A stretch of DNA of 64,000 nucleotides from Anniella stebbinsi (GCA_029215795.1 JARDYH010000007.1:95743263-95807262), one strand, 5' to 3'. Positions 33,804 to 44,990 are shown, numbered from the stretch's first letter. Notes: generated by a model from the sequence alone, not told the origin. A program made the numbers and translations.

Positions 33804-35399
33804 GCCTCTCCATTTCTGTCCCAGCCCACAGCAATGTGACTGAGCTAGATGGGCTCAGAGGCCCATTCACCTGAAAGCAAAGGATGGAGAGGCTCTTTCT
33901 GACAGGACTTGGGAGGGAGGGCTCTGAGACTGAAGCCCTTTGTCTATTGGGCATCTGTCCCATAGGATTGTGCCCTCATTTTGGGCTGCCTTGGCCAATC
34001 TGTGGGAGCATTTTCTTCCCACCTCCCTCATATTGCCAAAGGAGGCTCAGCCAAAATGTTTGGTTCAACTCTAATGTAAACCTATCATGGCTCCCAGGTC
34101 CTTTTCCAGTACTCCAATTGCTTCTCCACACCAAATGAAGCCCAAGAGCTTGGGATTCCAGGGCAAATTACAGGCATTTTCTATTACACAACTAGTTCCA
34201 GAAGGATTCAAAGGATTGGTTCAGCCATGGGGAGATGTTTTTGAAATATAACATATCTGGTCTTAAGCACAGCTGTTAGTCTAGTACCGCATTCTCATAT
34301 CTACTCTTCTGGGCCATCAATTATTCTGGATTTGCAAGGTATTCAACAAAAGAAATAAATACAGCGTAATCTCTTTTGCATGAGCCTACTATAAGCCTTT
34401 ATATGGCTTTTATCTACCCAATATAACAAGGTGCTGATAACACCGCTGCTTTTAACATTATCTTGTAGGTTTAACGCCTCGGCTATTCAGTACATGTTAC
34501 TTGTTGCTAAGTAACTATCTGTTAAAAGCTAAACAAAAGCTTCTAAAAGTGGAGGAGGAATGATAATCTTTGTGTGCTTCTTGGAGGGGTTTTGGCCAGT
34601 GGAAGAGGCAAATGGGGGTAGTTCTGCTCTTTGTCTGCCCCTAGGACGGCACGTGATGAACAGGCCCTCCTCCGCATAAGCGCTCTCGGCCGGGCCGGGG
34701 TTTTGTATGAGCTGAGAGGTTTGTGTGTCTGTTGATTGATTGGGTGGTTTGTAAAGAGTTGTGCAACACCATTCAGTATGAATATTTCCATGGCAGTAAA
34801 CTGCATAATAATACCAGAAATATGAAAACAAACATCAGGATAGTACAAATGTTAAAACAGCAAGTGGGGAAAAAGGCATTATTTAAAAATCCACAGCCAG
34901 ATATAAGAACCAATCAAATATGCACAAAAGTTTGGAGAAACTTCCAGGATCTTTCGATGTCTATGGCTGTTCCAGAGATACTTTCTGGCACAGAGAACAG
35001 CTGTCTCTGTGCAGCCCCAGACCCCTGACCCTGCACTCCCTCTGGGAGGCCACCTGCTGCCATCCACTCCCGGCAGCTGCCCAGGGGCAGTCCTGCCACC
35101 AGTGGGGCTGCCACCAGTGGGGCAGCTCCAAAAGGGCTCTCCCCTTTGGAGGAGCCACGCCAGGAGCGGAGGGAGGCCAGGGCCATTCGGTTTGCTGGAA
35201 AGAGGGGAGGAGGGGAGGGGCTGACTGCACAGCTGCCATCTTAGGTATGTATTGCATTATTAGTCATACAGTTATTGCCTTTTGGCAGGAGAGAGATGTG
35301 TTTCCAAAAGGCATAGAGGTGGAGGGCAACAGGGAGAGGGGCATCGAAAGCATAGAGGGCAGAGGGGGATATCGTGCCTGATTGCTCTCAGCAACTGAG
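33804..35399. other. Unassigned, with a candidate conserved noncoding element and possible CR1 5' sequence
   Basis: The interval 34290-34540 is single-copy AT-rich DNA with words such as GGCTTTTATCTACCC and TAACATTATCTTGTAGG, resembling a conserved enhancer (inference only). The interval 34960-35400 is GC-richer with CCACCAGTGGGGCTGCCACC near 35097 as a short tandem repeat. It could belong to the CR1 5' untranslated region, but I cannot fix the boundary. Confidence 0.3.
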
Positions 35400-35634
35400 T
35401 GGGTGGGGAGAGTCACTCTGTTTCCTGACTCCTAGCTGAGCAGAGCAGCAAAGAGGAAGCTGCCCCAGCTGGACTAGAAGGAATGTAAGGAAGAGAGCTC
35501 CCAGAGAGCGAGCGATCAGAGCAAGCGAGCAGGGCGAGCAAACAGGAGTTTGTCAGCGGGAGTTCGGCAGGGGAGGTCAAGGGGAGGTCCTTAATAAAAT
35601 TCCAACACAATCGGAAGGCAGAAACAAAACAGAA

Positions 35635-38054
35635 ATGGAGACTATGGACAGAAAGGAGTCTCTAGTGGTGGAGACCTGCAACGTGTGTGCAATGTTCGTG
35701 TTCCTGCCTGAGATCAACATGGCCCACACCTGCAACAAGTACAAGCTGGTTGCCCTATTGGAAGAAAAAGTGAAAGCACTTGAGTGGTGAGTGTCCACCA
35801 CCCTCCAAGGAATAAGAGAAGGCGAAGAGTTCTTAGACAGAACGGTGGAACTGCAACAGCAACAAGAAGAGCAAGAGATTGAAGAGCAACAGCAAGCCGA
35901 AGCAGAAGTGGAGAATGTTAAGATGTGGAAAACCAATGAAGAGGGAACTCCTTGGAAGAGGATGACAGTTAGGAGCAGAAGAACTAGAAGACACTCTACA
36001 CCAGTGGAACCATTAGAGTTATGCAACCGCTTTCAGCTACTGGAGGAAGAGACTGGAGGACAGCCTGCAAAGGAAGAATTACAGGAGACCCCGTGCAACA
36101 GTGAGCAAGAGGCAAAAGGTCAGTCGACCAAGAAGAAGAGAAGAGTAGTCGTTGTGGGAGACTTCTTGCTGAGCAGGATTGAAACCCAAGTATGTCGCGA
36201 AGACCCATGGACTCGCCAGGTGTGCTGTCTCCCTGGAGCACAGATTAGAGATGTGACTGAAGGGTTGCCAAAGCTCATCAAACCCACTGACACATTTCCT
36301 TTTCTTCTCATCCATGTGGGAACAAATGATACTGCCAAGCAGAGCTACGAAGAAATCATGTCAGACTTTGAAGCTCTGGGAAGGAAACTCAAGAACTTTG
36401 GGACCCAGATAGTTTTCTCAACCATCCTCCCAGTCCTTGGAAGAGGAATAGAAAGAGAAAGAAAAATACTCTGGGTGAACGACTAGGGATGTGCTCGGTC
36501 CAAAAAAATCGGATCAGAATTGGAATCAGAATTGTTGTTGTTGATCAGATCAGATTGGAGGTATTTCGGATCAGATCCAATTCCAATCCAAAAATCAGAT
36601 ATCTGATTTTCGGATCGGATGCCTTTTAGTCCCTTTAGACTTGATTTTGGAGAGGGAAAAGCTTGTATCTTTGGTATTTTTTAAGACAGAATCATGAAAC
36701 TTTGTACAAGTGCAGATGGGATGTTGCCAGTCATGTGCCCAGAATTGCAGACACGGGGTGCAGGCGTTACTTGTAAGTAAGCCTTCAAAAGTCACTTTTT
36801 CACCAGTCATCTGTTCCTTTTTCAATTTACTCCTGTGTCTCGGGCACATTTAAAATGGTTTTTTGGCGGGTAAGAACATAGACCATGTCCCCAGTTGGGG
36901 AGCGCACTGAAGGGCTGTACGTATGTAGCTCTACCCCCTTTTGCAGACACAGGGGCATGGTTTAACTGAAATGGAATTGTGAAAAATAGGTATGTGCTGC
37001 TTTGCCAAGTACTGTTTGTATGCTGTGTGGCAGCAGGCTACAAGCCCAGCAACACACACTCACAAGCACACACACACACACAAAGAAAGAGAGAATATAG
37101 AAATATTTATCATTATTTTTTGTTTTTTTTAAAGAGAAAGAGAAAAACACACACACACACTCCCAGAGACAAACTACAGATATTTGTAAGACAAACTGAA
37201 CTAACAGACAAACAAACAAACAGACGTGCTATACTAGGAGAAAGGAATGGCAAGAGAGAGAAAAAGAGAGAGCCCAAGGAAAGCTGCAGAAAAAGACCAG
37301 AAACCTCCAAACTCCACCAAACTCCAGTATCAATTCCAGCTCCAAACCACACTCCTTCCATTCCAACTAACTAAACCCCACAGAGAGCCAAAAGGGAAAG
37401 AATGGTTTTCTACTAAGCCCTCCTCCAGCATTGTGATTGGAGGCTGCAGGAAGTCCTTAACAGGATTGGGTGATGCATTGATGTAGTGTAAAGCACAATT
37501 GGTGGATCAAGCTGTCAAACACACACACACACACACAGCCCCCCCCCTTTATGGAAGTTTAAAATAATAAACCACTCATCGCCACTAAAGTCTTGCACCA
37601 ATTTCTCTGGAATTTTTCACACAAGAGTAGCCACATCCAATTTCCTATGTCAGGGAGTTTCAACTTTCTACCTCTTAAACTAAAAAAGTTAGTACACATT
37701 ATTTTTCTAAGTCCACTGTCAGTTTAAATTGCCATAAAATGGCGGTCCGATCCTCTGATTTTTTTGATCTGTATCGGGTTCCTTCAGATCTAATCAGATC
37801 GGATCAGATGGTTCATAGGATTGGAATTGGAATTGTTTCGTTTTATCTGATTTTGGCCGGATCAGATCCGGATCGTGGATTGGATCCGATCCGTTGCACA
37901 TCCCTTGTGCCAATGTGAGGGATTTGGATCCTGGGACCACGGGCAACGTTACTTGGAAGATGGACTGCTGGCAAGGAATGGGTTTCACCTCACAAGGGCT
38001 GGGAAGAATGTGTTCAGCCACAGCATAAACTTCATCAGCAGGGCTTTAAACTGA
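35635..38054 (+). pseudogene. CR1 ORF1 with zinc-knuckle-like region, coiled coil and SGNH esterase domain
   Basis: From ATG 35635 the frame encodes a Cys/His cluster (ETCNVCAMF ... AHTCNKYKLV) compatible with a zinc-binding fold. A TGA at 35788-35790 breaks it. In the same frame a Glu/Gln-rich coiled-coil stretch follows (about 35860-35925), then a lysine-rich KKKRRVVVVGD run into an SGNH-type esterase domain: VVVGDFLLS, CCLPGAQIRDVTEGLPKLI, LLIHVGTND. The nucleophile serine expected in the GDS motif is Phe here. The coding sequence stops at the inserted element (36484) and resumes after it at 37907, where the C-terminal NGFHLT-type block (catalytic His) and the RALN end are recognisable. 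In CR1 this protein binds RNA, and the esterase activity is thought to aid mobility. Confidence 0.85.
36484..37906. mobile_element. hAT-like TAGGGATGTGC element, copy I1, inside CR1 ORF1
   Basis: The left end TAGGGATGTGCTCGG and right end TTGCACATCCCTT are inverted. The subterminal zones are packed with GATCAGAT- and GGATCCGAT-type words in both directions, as in I2 and I3. The interior has (CA)n tracts near 37070, 37145 and 37520 and no transposase. Compared with the uninterrupted CR1 ORF1 at 59310-59345, 14 bp of target are missing at the junction and no 8-bp duplication is visible, unlike I2 and I3. Confidence 0.8.
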
Positions 38055-38189
38055 ATCCTATGGGGGCGGGAGACATTAAATTTGAGGCAACTGTGGATGA
38101 AGGCTTATGTACCATAACAGAGAGAACAGCTCCAGTAGTGCCCCAAATCAGTGTTCACAACAATGTAGGAAAGAAGCCAGACTGCAAAA

Positions 38190-40243
38190 CACATGGGCTT
38201 CGATGCCTATATACTAATGCCCAGAGTATGGGAAACAAACAGAATGAACTTGAACTCTTAATACATGAAGGCAAATACGACTTGATAGGTATAACTGAAG
38301 CTTGGTGGGATGACTCCCATGACTGGAATATAGCAACTGAAGGATCTAACTTGTTCACAAAAAACCCAGAAGAAATAGAAAGGGAGGCAGAGTTGCACTA
38401 TATGTTAAAAATACTTATCCCTGCACAGAAATACAAGAGGACGAGCCTGGGAGCCCCATTGAGAGCATCTGGATGAAAATAAATGGGGCAAGGAATAAAA
38501 GGAACATGATAGTCAGAGTGTACTAGTGACAACTCAATCAAGGAGAAGATGAGGATGAAAGTTTTGAAAAGCAAATTGCCGGTGTTTCAAGGAAATCTGA
38601 TGTAATAGTAATGGGGGACTTCAATTACCCCGATATTTGTTGGGAGACAAATTTTGCCAAAAGTGGCCCCTCCAAGAAATTCCTGACAAGTGTGGCAAAT
38701 TGATAACAGGGGAAAAAGAAAAGGCCGAAGTGCTCAATTCCTACTTTGGCTCAGTCTTCTCTCAAAAGCGGGTCTATGACCCCCCTGGAAAAAGTGAAGT
38801 ACAAGCTGAAGAGGCAGGATTGCAGTTTGAGATTGATAAACAAATGGTTCAGGAACGAGTTCAAATCTCCAGGGCCCCACAAACTGCATTCTAGAGTAAA
38901 AAAGGAGCTGGCAGAAGAACTCTCAGAATCATTGTCTATTATCTTTACGAAATCATGGAAGATGGGTGAAGTGCCAGACGACTGGAGGAGGGCTAATGTT
39001 GTCCCAATATTCAAAAAAGGCAAAAAGGAGGCCTGGGAACTACAGACCAGTTAGTCTGACATCCATCCCTGGGAAAATTTTGGAGGACATTATAAAGAAG
39101 TCAATCTGTAAGCACCTTGAAAACAATGCTGTGATTACAAGAAGCCAGCATGGATTTGTCAAGAACAAATCCTGTTAGACTAATCTGATCTCATTTTTTG
39201 ATTGGGTAACCTCCTTTGTGGACTGTGGGAATGCTGTGGATATAGTATATCTTGACTTCAGCAAAGCTTTAGACAAAGTGCCCCATGACATTCTGATTCA
39301 CAAACTAATGAAAAGTGGGCTAGGTGGGACAACTATTAGGTGGATCCAGAGTTGGCTACAGAATCAGACTCAAAGAGTGCTTATCAATGGTACCTTTTCA
39401 CACGGGGGGAGGTAACGAGTGGGGTACTGCAGGGCTCAGTCCTGGGCCCAGTGCTCTTCAATGTTTTTATTAATGATCTGGATGAGGAGGTGCAGGGAAT
39501 GCTTATCAAATTTACAGATGACACAAAATTGCATCAGATTACTAATACCCTGGAATACAGAAACAAACTTCAAAGTGACCTTGATAGACTGGAGCGCTGA
39601 GCTGAAAACGACAGGATGAAATTTAATAGGGATAAATGCCAAGTTCTACACCTAGGAAAAAGAAACCAAATGCACAGTTACAAGATGGGGGATACTTGAC
39701 TCAGCAATATGACAAGCGAGAAGGATCTTGGAATTGTTGTAGATCACAAACTGAATAGAAGCCAACAGTGTGATGTGGCTGCAAAAAAAGCAAATGCTAT
39801 TTTGGGCTGCATTAATAGAAGTATAGCTTCCAAATCGCTTGAGGTATTGGTTCCCCTGTATTCGGCACTGGTTAGGCCCCATCTTGAGGATTCCGTGCAT
39901 TTCTGGGCACCACACTTCAAGAAGGATGCTGGCAAGCTGGAGGGGGTTCAGAGGGCAACGAGGATGATAAGGGGTCTGAAAACAAAGCCCTATGAGGAGA
40001 GACTGAAAGAACTGGGTATGTTTAGCCTGGAGTGGAGAAGATTGAGGGGAAATATGATAGCACTCTTCAAATACTTGAAAGGTTGTCACACAGAGGAGGG
40101 CCAGGATCTCTTCTCGATCATCCCGGAGTGCAGGACACAGAATAATGGGCTCAAGTTACAGGAAGCCAGATTCCGGCTGGACATCAGGAAAAACTTCCTG
40201 ACTGCAAGAGCAATACGACAATGGAACAGTTACCTAAGGAGGT
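38190..40243 (+). pseudogene. CR1 ORF2: endonuclease and reverse transcriptase remnants
   Basis: Endonuclease pieces: LYTNAQSMGNKQNELELLI, DLIGITEAWWDD (catalytic Glu) and VIVMGDFNYPDICWE (Asp/Asn). An internal deletion then joins the VAN region (38697) to a GEKEKAEVLNSYFGSVFSQ segment. Reverse-transcriptase pieces: NYRPVSLTSIPGKILE, SQHGFVKNKSC then TAG, VYLDFSKALDKVPHDILI (motif A), GVLQGSVLGPVLFNVFINDL (motif B), and KFTDDTK where FADD is expected (Ala to Thr beside the catalytic Asp pair). The C-terminus reads LKYLKG-type through [14 protein letters not shown]. Multiple stops and frameshifts show long neutral decay. Confidence 0.85.
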
Positions 40244-41044
40244 AATGGGCTCTCCCACATTAGAGGCACTTAAGAGGCAACTGGACAGCCATCTGTCAGG
40301 GATGCTTCAAGGTGGATTCCTGCACTGAGAAGGGGGTTGGACTCGATGGCTTTATAGGCCCCTTCTAACTCTTCTATTCTATAATTCTATGATTCTATGA
40401 TTATGGGGACGGGGATGGCAACAGGCTGTTAATTGCTTCCAAACTGTCTCCCATGTCAGAGAGCCTCAGTAGCCTTGGTGACATTCCCCCTGGGTTGAAG
40501 GTACTGCTGCAGAATGCCTGGTCGGTTTTCCTATCAACAACCACCATCAAGGACTTGATCCTGGATGCACGTCACAACCTGGCCTGTATCATGGAGACCT
40601 GGTTGGATGAAACTGGGGTCCCCTCTACAAGATTTCGGTTTGACGCCCGGTTGTCCGATTATGCGCATCTTCTCCCAATCGCTTTTACGCCTAATCCCTA
40701 TACAGGGGAGGAGGTGAAGCGCATTACCGGTTGTATGAAATGCGCTTTAAACTTGTTTACATGCGCAGCATCGCTTGTTTACATTGTCATAATGCGTTTT
40801 AACTAGGGATGTGCACTGGATCGGACCCGATCCACGATCCGAGTCCGGTCCAGTGGGAAATCGGATAAATTATCCGATTTCCGATCCCGCAGCTGGATCG
40901 GCCGATCCAATCCGAACCGGTCCGAAAAAGCTCCGAACCGGTTCGGCGGATCGGCGGGCGCCCACTGGCGCCCACCGCCGCTTCCATTGGCGGGCGCCAG
41001 CGGGCGCCCGCCGATGAAAGTGGACAGCGGGGGGGGGGGGAGGA

Positions 41045-42470
41045 GGGGGGCACTTACCTTCTCGGCCCGGTGGCTCCCGTCCGGCGCCGGCGCCTACTAC
41101 TACTAGCAGGCTCCGTGGCCTGCTCTAGGGTGGCGCGCCGGGTGATGTCATCACCCGGCGCGCTACTCTAGAGCAGGCCGCGGAGCCTGCTGGTAGTAGT
41201 AGGCGCCGGCGCCGGACGGGAGCCACCGGGCCGGGAAGGTAAGGAGGGGGTGCGTGGAGGGGAGGAGGGGGCGCGCGGAGGGGGGAGGGGGGAGGGGGGC
41301 CCTTACCTTTCCGGCCCGGCGGCTCCCGTCCGGCGCCGGCGCCTACTATTCCCAGCAGGCTCCGCGGCCTGCTCTAGGGTGGCGCGCCGGGTGATGTCAT
41401 CACCCGGCGCGCTACTCTAGAGCAGGCCGCGGAGCCTGCTGGTAGTAGTAGGCGCCGGCGCCGGACGGGAGCCGCCGGGCCGGAAAGGTAAGGAGGGGGT
41501 GCGTGGAGGGGAGGAGGGGGCGCGCGGAGGGGGGAGGGGGGCCCTTACCTTTCCGGCCCGGCGGCTCCCGTCCGGCGCCGGCGCCTACTATTCCCAGCAG
41601 GCTCCGCGGCCTGCTCTAGGATGGCGCGCCGGGTGATGTCATCACCCGGCGCGCTACTCTAGAGCAGGCCGCGGAGCCTGCTGGAAGTAGTAGGCGCCGG
41701 CGCCGGACGGGAGCCGCCGGGCCGGAAAGGTAAGGAGGGGGTGCGTGGAGGGGAGGAGGGGGCGCGCGGAGGGGGGAGGGGGGCCCTTACCTTTCCGGCC
41801 CGGCGGCTCCCGTCCGGCGCCGGCGCCTACTATTCCCAGCAGGCTCCGCGGCCTGCTCTAGGATGGCGCGCCGGGTGATGTCATCACCCGGCGCGCTACT
41901 CTAGAGCAGGCCGCGGAGCCTGCTGGAAGTAGTAGGCGCCGGCGCCGGACGGGAGCCGCCGGGCCGGAAAGGTAAGGAGGGGGTGCGTGGAGGGGAGGAG
42001 GGGGCGCGCGGAGGGGGGAGGGGGGCCCTTACCTTTCCGGCCCGGCGGCTCCCGTCCGGCGCCGGCGCCTACTATTCCCAGCAGGCTCCGCGGCCTGCTC
42101 TAGGATGGCGCGCCGGGTGATGTCATCACCCGGCGCACTACTCTAGAGCAGGCCGCGGAGCCTGCTGGAAGTAGTAGGCGCCGGCGCCGGACGGGAGCCG
42201 CCGGGCCGGAAAGGTAAGGAGGGGGTGCGTGGAGGGGAGGAGGGGGCGCGCGGAGGGGGGAGGGGGGAGGAGGGGGCGCGCGGAGGGGGGAGGGGGGAGG
42301 GGGGCCCTTACCTGCCCGGCCCGGCGGCTCCCGTCCGGCGCCGGCGCCTACTACTACCAGCAGGCTCCGCGGCCTGCTCCAGGGTGGCGCGCCGGGTGAT
42401 GTCATCACCCGGCGCGCAACTCGAGAGTAGGCCGCGGAGCCCGCTGGTAGTAGCCGCCGGCGCCGGACGT
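41045..42470. repeat. Tandem array of six long GC-rich hairpins, period about 242 bp
   Basis: The palindrome centre GGGTGATGTCATCACCC starts at 41140, 41389, 41631, 41873, 42115 and 42394, giving spacings of 249, 242, 242, 242 and 279. Each unit is an inverted repeat of roughly 190 bp whose arms contain CCGTCCGGCGCCGGCGCCTA and GCAGGCTCCGCGGCCTGCTC, separated by a G-rich spacer of about 50 bp. The outer arm ends read CTTACCTTTCC on the left and GGAAAGGTAAGG on the right. The middle units are nearly identical, which suggests recent amplification or homogenisation. Confidence 0.9.
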
Positions 42471-42682
42471 GCCGAGAAGGTAAGTGGCGGGGAAGGGGGC
42501 TTACCCCCCCCCCCCGGAGCCGTCCGCTTCTATCCGCTGGCGCCCGCGGGCGCCAGCGGATGGAAGCAGGCGGCCCCAGGGGGGGTAGGGAGCGCGGGGG
42601 AGGGGGTTTACCTGCCGGGGCCGTCCACAGCGGACGGCCCCGGGGGGGGGGGAGGGAGTTAGGCCCCCCCTTACCCACCCGC

Positions 42683-42740
42683 CGCCATTTTTTCCTCATA
42701 GACTTGCATTGCAATGCAAGTCTATGGGGAAAAAAATGGC
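42683..42740. repeat. Perfect short palindrome inside I2
   Basis: GCCATTTTTTCC followed by CATAGACTTGCATTGCAATG reads almost identically on both strands, with arms of about 27 bp and no loop. The left arm CTCATAG pairs with CTATGGG with one or two mismatches. Confidence 0.85.
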
Positions 42741-44990
42741 GGCCGATCCAAAAATTTCCGATTTTTGGATCGGGATCGGACTCGATCCGGTCCGGGGGGC
42801 CTCCAATTTTGTCCGAACCGGTCCGGGACAAAATTGGAGGTCCCGATCCGGGTCCCGATCCGATCCGGGGGGTCCGTGCACACCCCTAGTTTTAACTCCT
42901 GCGGTAAATTAAAACTCGCTATTTAACGCGCATTTGATAATGCGCATAATCAGACAGAAAAAGCGCCTCAACCCCCGATTTGCACTCCGAGGTAAAATTG
43001 GCAATGCACTTTGAAAGAGCTTTAAATCGCTCTTGTAGAGGCACGGAGAGTAAAACTCTCCCTGCTTTTTTGACCTGGTTTCTCCATGTTTCAGCAGGCA
43101 AGACCTGGAGTGGAGACGGGAAGGCAGAGCTGCAGTGGTCTAGCGTGATTCGATTCCTCTGTTCAGGTACCCCGTCCTGCAGTCTTCCTTTTTTTAAGTG
43201 TGTGCACCTGAAGGCAGGTGTTTTGGACAGGTGTTTTGTGTTGGTGTCCTGCCCACCTTGCGGCTCAACAGTCTCCCTTCCTGGGTTGCTAAAGTGGCCC
43301 TTGGGGTTAGTGCTGGAGTCTCCACAGCCTGTTGTGCTGGGGGACTTCAACAGACATGCTGAGGCCATTTTGTCAGGAGCGGTTCAGGAATTCACCCCCA
43401 TCATAGCAATCATGGGTCTGTCCCCCTTAGCATCTGTCCCCATTCTTTCAGCAAGGACACTTTCAGTCTGGATTTCTGTGTAGGGTGGGGTGATGTTAAA
43501 CTGGGGGTGGAAGAATTCTACAGTTCCATTGTCTTGGACAAATTACTACCTGGTGGGGTTCAGACTGGATGGGACTGTTTGGGTGGTCAGATCCCTGTTA
43601 TGCTCTGTCCTAGAAAAAGAAGAAGAGGTTGACCATGGTGACCAATTTATGTGACATTTTGCAGTTAAAATCAATCGTATCCGTGCCAACTTTGATGCCA
43701 TATTTGATACAGGTCTGGTGGGTGCAAATTTGGCTCCAGTTTGTCCAGTTATAATGGGCACTTTTCAATGTGTACAGCCTGCCTGAGGAAGTGGACAGGA
43801 TCCTTGAAGGAGTGAGGCCTACCACTTCTATGCTGGACTTTTGCCCTGCCTGGTTTATAAAAACAGCAAGGGGGACAGGCTGACTGGGTAAGAGCAGTGG
43901 TTAATACCTTTTTACAGCAAGGTTGATTCCATTCTTGCCTACAGGAAGTGGCGGTAAGTCCTTTGTTTTAAAACCCTCTTGGTGAACCCCACCATGGTAT
44001 ACTTCTGAGGCATCTGTCTGAGGTGGGACTGGGAGGCGGTGTTGAAGCTCTGGTCCTCCTTGGAGGGATGATCTCAGAAGGTGATGGTTGGAGATCCCTA
44101 TCTGATACTGTAGCCATTGGTTTCTGAGCCCCTCAGGACTCTATCTTACCCCCAATGGTATTTAATATATACATGAAACCGCTGAAAGAGACTGTCTGGC
44201 GTGTTGGGGTTTGGTGCCACCCGTATGCTGATGACACCCAGTTCTATCTCTCCTTTCCATCTAAATCTGTGGAAGCTATTCTGATTCTAAATTGGTGCCT
44301 GGAATTTGTATTAGACTGGATGAGGGCAAACAAATCCAGGCGGGACAGAGGTTTTCCTGGTCAATCAAAAGGCAGATCAGGGAATAGTGATTCCACCTGT
44401 GCAGGGTGGGTTTACACTCCCCCTGAAGACTCAGGCTCACAGTTTGGGTGTATGCTTGGACCTGGCTCTGAACTTGAAGACCCAGGTCTTGTCAGTGGCC
44501 AGGAGTGTGCTTGCACAGCTGAGGTGAGTGTGCTAACTATGCATATTCCTATACCTATCTGGCCACACATGCCTTAGTTGTGTCCTGTTTGGATGACTGT
44601 AACATGTTCTACATGGGGCTGCTTTGAAAACTTCAGCTGGTCCATAATGCTGTGGCAGACTGTTCACTGGGGCCCTCCCTTGCTGCTACAGCAGCTTCAC
44701 TGGCTACCAGTCTGATTCCGGGCAGAATTCAAAGTGCTGGTTATGAGCTTGGGACCAGGCTGCCTGAAAAGCGCCTCCTTCCATATGCCCCTGCCTGGTC
44801 CGTACACTCTTCTGGAGAGGCCCTTCTTTTGAGACCTCCTCCATCAGGGACGCCTTAGGTGGCAACCCAAGAGAGGGCCTTTTTGGTGGCTGCTTCCAGG
44901 CTGCGAAACTCCCTCCCAAGGGAGGGACTGAGTTCGCTCCCTCTCTGTTGTCCTCCTATAGGTTTCCAGGATCAAAGAAAAAACTAATTG

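Larger units (their letters stand above)
35400..40402 (+). mobile_element. CR1 LINE, long copy with both ORFs, interrupted
   Basis: The order is a GC-rich 5' leader (about 35400-35634), ORF1 (35635-38054, split by an inserted element at 36484-37906), ORF2 (about 38190-40243), and a 3' untranslated region ending in ATTCTATGATTCTATGATTA at about 40402. The 3' octamer-like repeats and SGNH-containing ORF1 are hallmarks of CR1. ORF2 has several stops, frameshifts and an internal deletion, so the copy is inactive. The 5' end is uncertain. Confidence 0.88.
40804..42888. mobile_element. hAT-like TAGGGATGTGC element, copy I2, with tandem hairpin core
   Basis: The left end TAGGGATGTGCACTGGATCG and right end GTGCACACCCCTA are inverted. 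A perfect 8-bp target duplication GTTTTAAC lies at 40796-40803 and 42889-42896. Subterminal CCGATCC and CGGATCGG words repeat in both directions. The 2.1-kb interior is CpG-rich and consists of palindromes: one near 40954-41020, six long ones at 41045-42470, then shorter ones near 42523-42573, 42617-42645 and 42683-42740. No protein is encoded; the frames of up to 243 codons are low-complexity Pro/Arg/Gly. Length and content are very unusual for a non-autonomous element. Confidence 0.85.
40615..43044. mobile_element. Terminal-inverted-repeat element, family C copy 4, interrupted by I2
   Basis: The left end GGGGTCCCCTCTACAAGATT and right end CTCTTGTAGAGGCAC match the other family C ends. Subterminal CGATTATGCGCATCTTCTC (left) and CGCTATTTAACGCGCATTTG with TAATGCGCATAATC (right) confirm it. 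Without the insertion at 40804-42888 it would be about 340 bp, like copy 3. It sits in the L2 endonuclease region. Confidence 0.8.
40405..44990 (+). mobile_element. Decayed L2 LINE carrying a nested insertion
   Basis: The 5' part (about 40440-40614) encodes LLQNAWSVFL and CIMETWLDETG, the start of an L2 endonuclease. After the nest at 40615-43044 the element continues with VVLGDFNRHAEA at about 43336, reverse-transcriptase remnants at 44150-44340 (VFNIYMKPLKETV, YADDTQFYLSF, WMRANKS) and ORF2 C-terminal remnants to about 44985. The frame is broken many times. It lies directly after the CR1 3' end, so the CR1 may have inserted next to or into it. Confidence 0.75.

Noticed and set aside
41045..42470. 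CRISPR-like array
   Set aside because: The units are about 242 bp long palindromes with repeated spacers in a vertebrate genome. They have neither the size nor the unique spacers of CRISPR.
42100..42831. 243-codon minus-strand frame
   Set aside because: It is Pro/Arg/Gly-rich and produced by the GC-rich hairpin array. The repeat periodicity explains it fully.
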